NCBI GenBank assembly: GCA_022376515.1
Contig: WTXI01000020.1
Span: forward strand, 62,001 to 126,000
Source of the DNA: Lactifluus volemus
Lineage: Eukaryota > Basidiomycota > Agaricomycetes > Russulales > Russulaceae
DNA length: 64,000 nt
Direction: 5' to 3'
A program made the translations under genes and the position numbers. The notes below the pieces were generated by a model. It saw only the letters and a program-made list of their open reading frames with translations. It had not been told where the DNA came from and did no database searches. This document shows, piece by piece, positions 62,620 through 64,000 of the stretch (position 1 is its first letter; the number at the start of each line of letters is the position of its first letter).

Positions 62620-64000
62620 GAGAATGGAAGATTTGTTAGCTGAAAGATGTGGACAAGTTTGCATTTGCAGTTGGGTAAGTTACGGTGCAATTCAGCTGGC
62701 CTTTTAATCTTCGGGGACCATGCGCTACGATGAAGAAGAGCTCGGGCACATAGCCTGGCACTTGCACCCACACCCGTATGTAAATTTTACATTCTGTTGT
62801 CGGTCGAGATTCCTTCAAGTGAGGTGAAACAGCTCGCCATGGGTTGATTGTAAGAGTGTCAGTGCGTTTAACTCAAAAATAGATCACACATGATCCACAC
62901 ATGATCGGCATTTGCCGAACTTATTTCACTTAGTCAGCCTTGAAATGAGCGTTTACTACACCGTCGCTCATCCATTTGATCCCCGTTCCATTCATATATG
63001 TGCCGGGATGGCACTGGTGTCATATGTATGTATAATTTTACGTCTGCATGAAGATGAATGAGAAAAAGTTGCCCCTTGCAAGCAAAGCTGCCCCTTTGTG
63101 TGTGGACAAGCAGGTTGTTGTACACCGGGAACTACCGATTTTTTCGCGTAATGAATCAACATTAATTAAACTATCCACTGGGTTACCTTGCCAAAGTACA
63201 AAGTAAGCCCCACGCTGCATATTGTGTGTAGTAACAACTGAAGCGCGAAAACACAATCTTTTGCAGGAACTAGCACAAAGGAAGAAATCTGCTCAACCTA
63301 ATTATTGAATTGCAAAATACGGTTAGTATCAGCGCGCGGCGCGGTGAACTCGGTGCAGCGAGACGTACCATGCAATTTTTGCTTTGCGGGGATACACAAA
63401 GAGACATCTCAAGAACTGGGCCCAGCACAGTGCACGCGGAAGTGGCGCCTCTCCGCAGCACAGGTAATATAGGTAACTCCCACGGTACATCATCGAAATG
63501 GTTGATTAGACGTACCGCCCACCTACACAACTAGAGCGCTCTTCTCGTTATGGCAGAGCGTGACCCATAATAATTCATTTTCTGCCACCCCAAGACTAGA
63601 TGAAAATACGTTGAAAGCAGAGATAACTCCAACCGCGCTCGCCCTGCAACATATTGATAGCTCAGAGTTTCATCATCTCACTGTTTCATGGCACCTGGCA
63701 CATTGGGCACGGCAAGTTCTTGCCGTTTGGCTTACTACTCGGCAGTGCTGTAATGCTGTAAGACTTATCACGCTTTTAACCTAAAAGTTTTTAGACTTTT
63801 CAAGTTCGAATTACGAACCTTCGGTTGTTCATTCCACGCGGTAGGACTCGAAGTGCTACATGTTTACGACTTCAGAATCTGATTTACTCCCTCGGGCTGT
63901 GCCTTCTTCCGAGTCACACTTTCGATACATCGGATATCTCCTTCCTTAATGAACGAATTACACTGTATAGTAGATGAACAGCGTGTAATAGCAATCACAT
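62620..64000. other. Right-end region, no gene called
   Basis: Upstream of MED25. A minus-strand reading at 62636-62818 (contains YIRVWVQVPGYVPELFFIVA) looks coding-like but has no recognised family and no clear join. The remainder to the window end shows nothing supportable. Confidence 0.4.

Overview
This window is nuclear DNA of a filamentous fungus, most likely a basidiomycete (Agaricomycetes). Nearly every gene is cut by many 45-90 nt introns with GT(G/A)CGT or GTAAGT donors. Genes are densely packed on both strands, and proteins such as the homeobox factor with a conserved C-terminal block and the DDT-WHIM-PHD protein fit that group. Genus-level assignment is not possible by eye. Exons were joined by hand from splice sites, reading phase and family resemblance; where a gene is called intact, the exon lengths sum to an exact multiple of three.

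Left part (1-38.4 kb): a conserved housekeeping block, mostly head-to-head and tail-to-tail pairs. In order: JJJ1 co-chaperone (partial), TIM13, homeobox regulator, U1-70K, COX10, ZNF830-like protein, citrate synthase, TRM8, RRP41, nicotinate phosphoribosyltransferase, a UBX-domain protein, UBA4, APC10, a DDT-WHIM-PHD chromatin protein, an Alba/RNase P-type protein, DBP2 helicase, an Rsr1/Rap GTPase, a basic-tailed cyclophilin, eIF4B and ARPC2. RNA metabolism is heavily represented (U1-70K, TRM8, RRP41, Alba, DBP2, eIF4B). The genes look like neighbours rather than one pathway.

Right part (38.4-64 kb): looser, with long gene-free stretches. It holds a secreted GH79 glycosidase, a PITH protein, an unrecognised six-exon gene, and then a single-strand cluster from 46.1 to 62.6 kb. 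That cluster has an apparently intact Mediator MED25 gene (von Willebrand-type N-terminus plus PTOV/ACID-type C-terminus) and five genes carrying only the ACID-type module, which share two intron positions with MED25. This local expansion is the most unusual thing in the window.

Other notable signals: at least eight GC-AG introns; an 18-nt exon between two of them; start codons isolated in first exons of 3-7 nt; a 674-nt DBP2 intron at a position where yeasts also carry a long DBP2 intron; and scattered one-base frame losses, mostly in C/G runs, that look like consensus errors and are worst in U1-70K.
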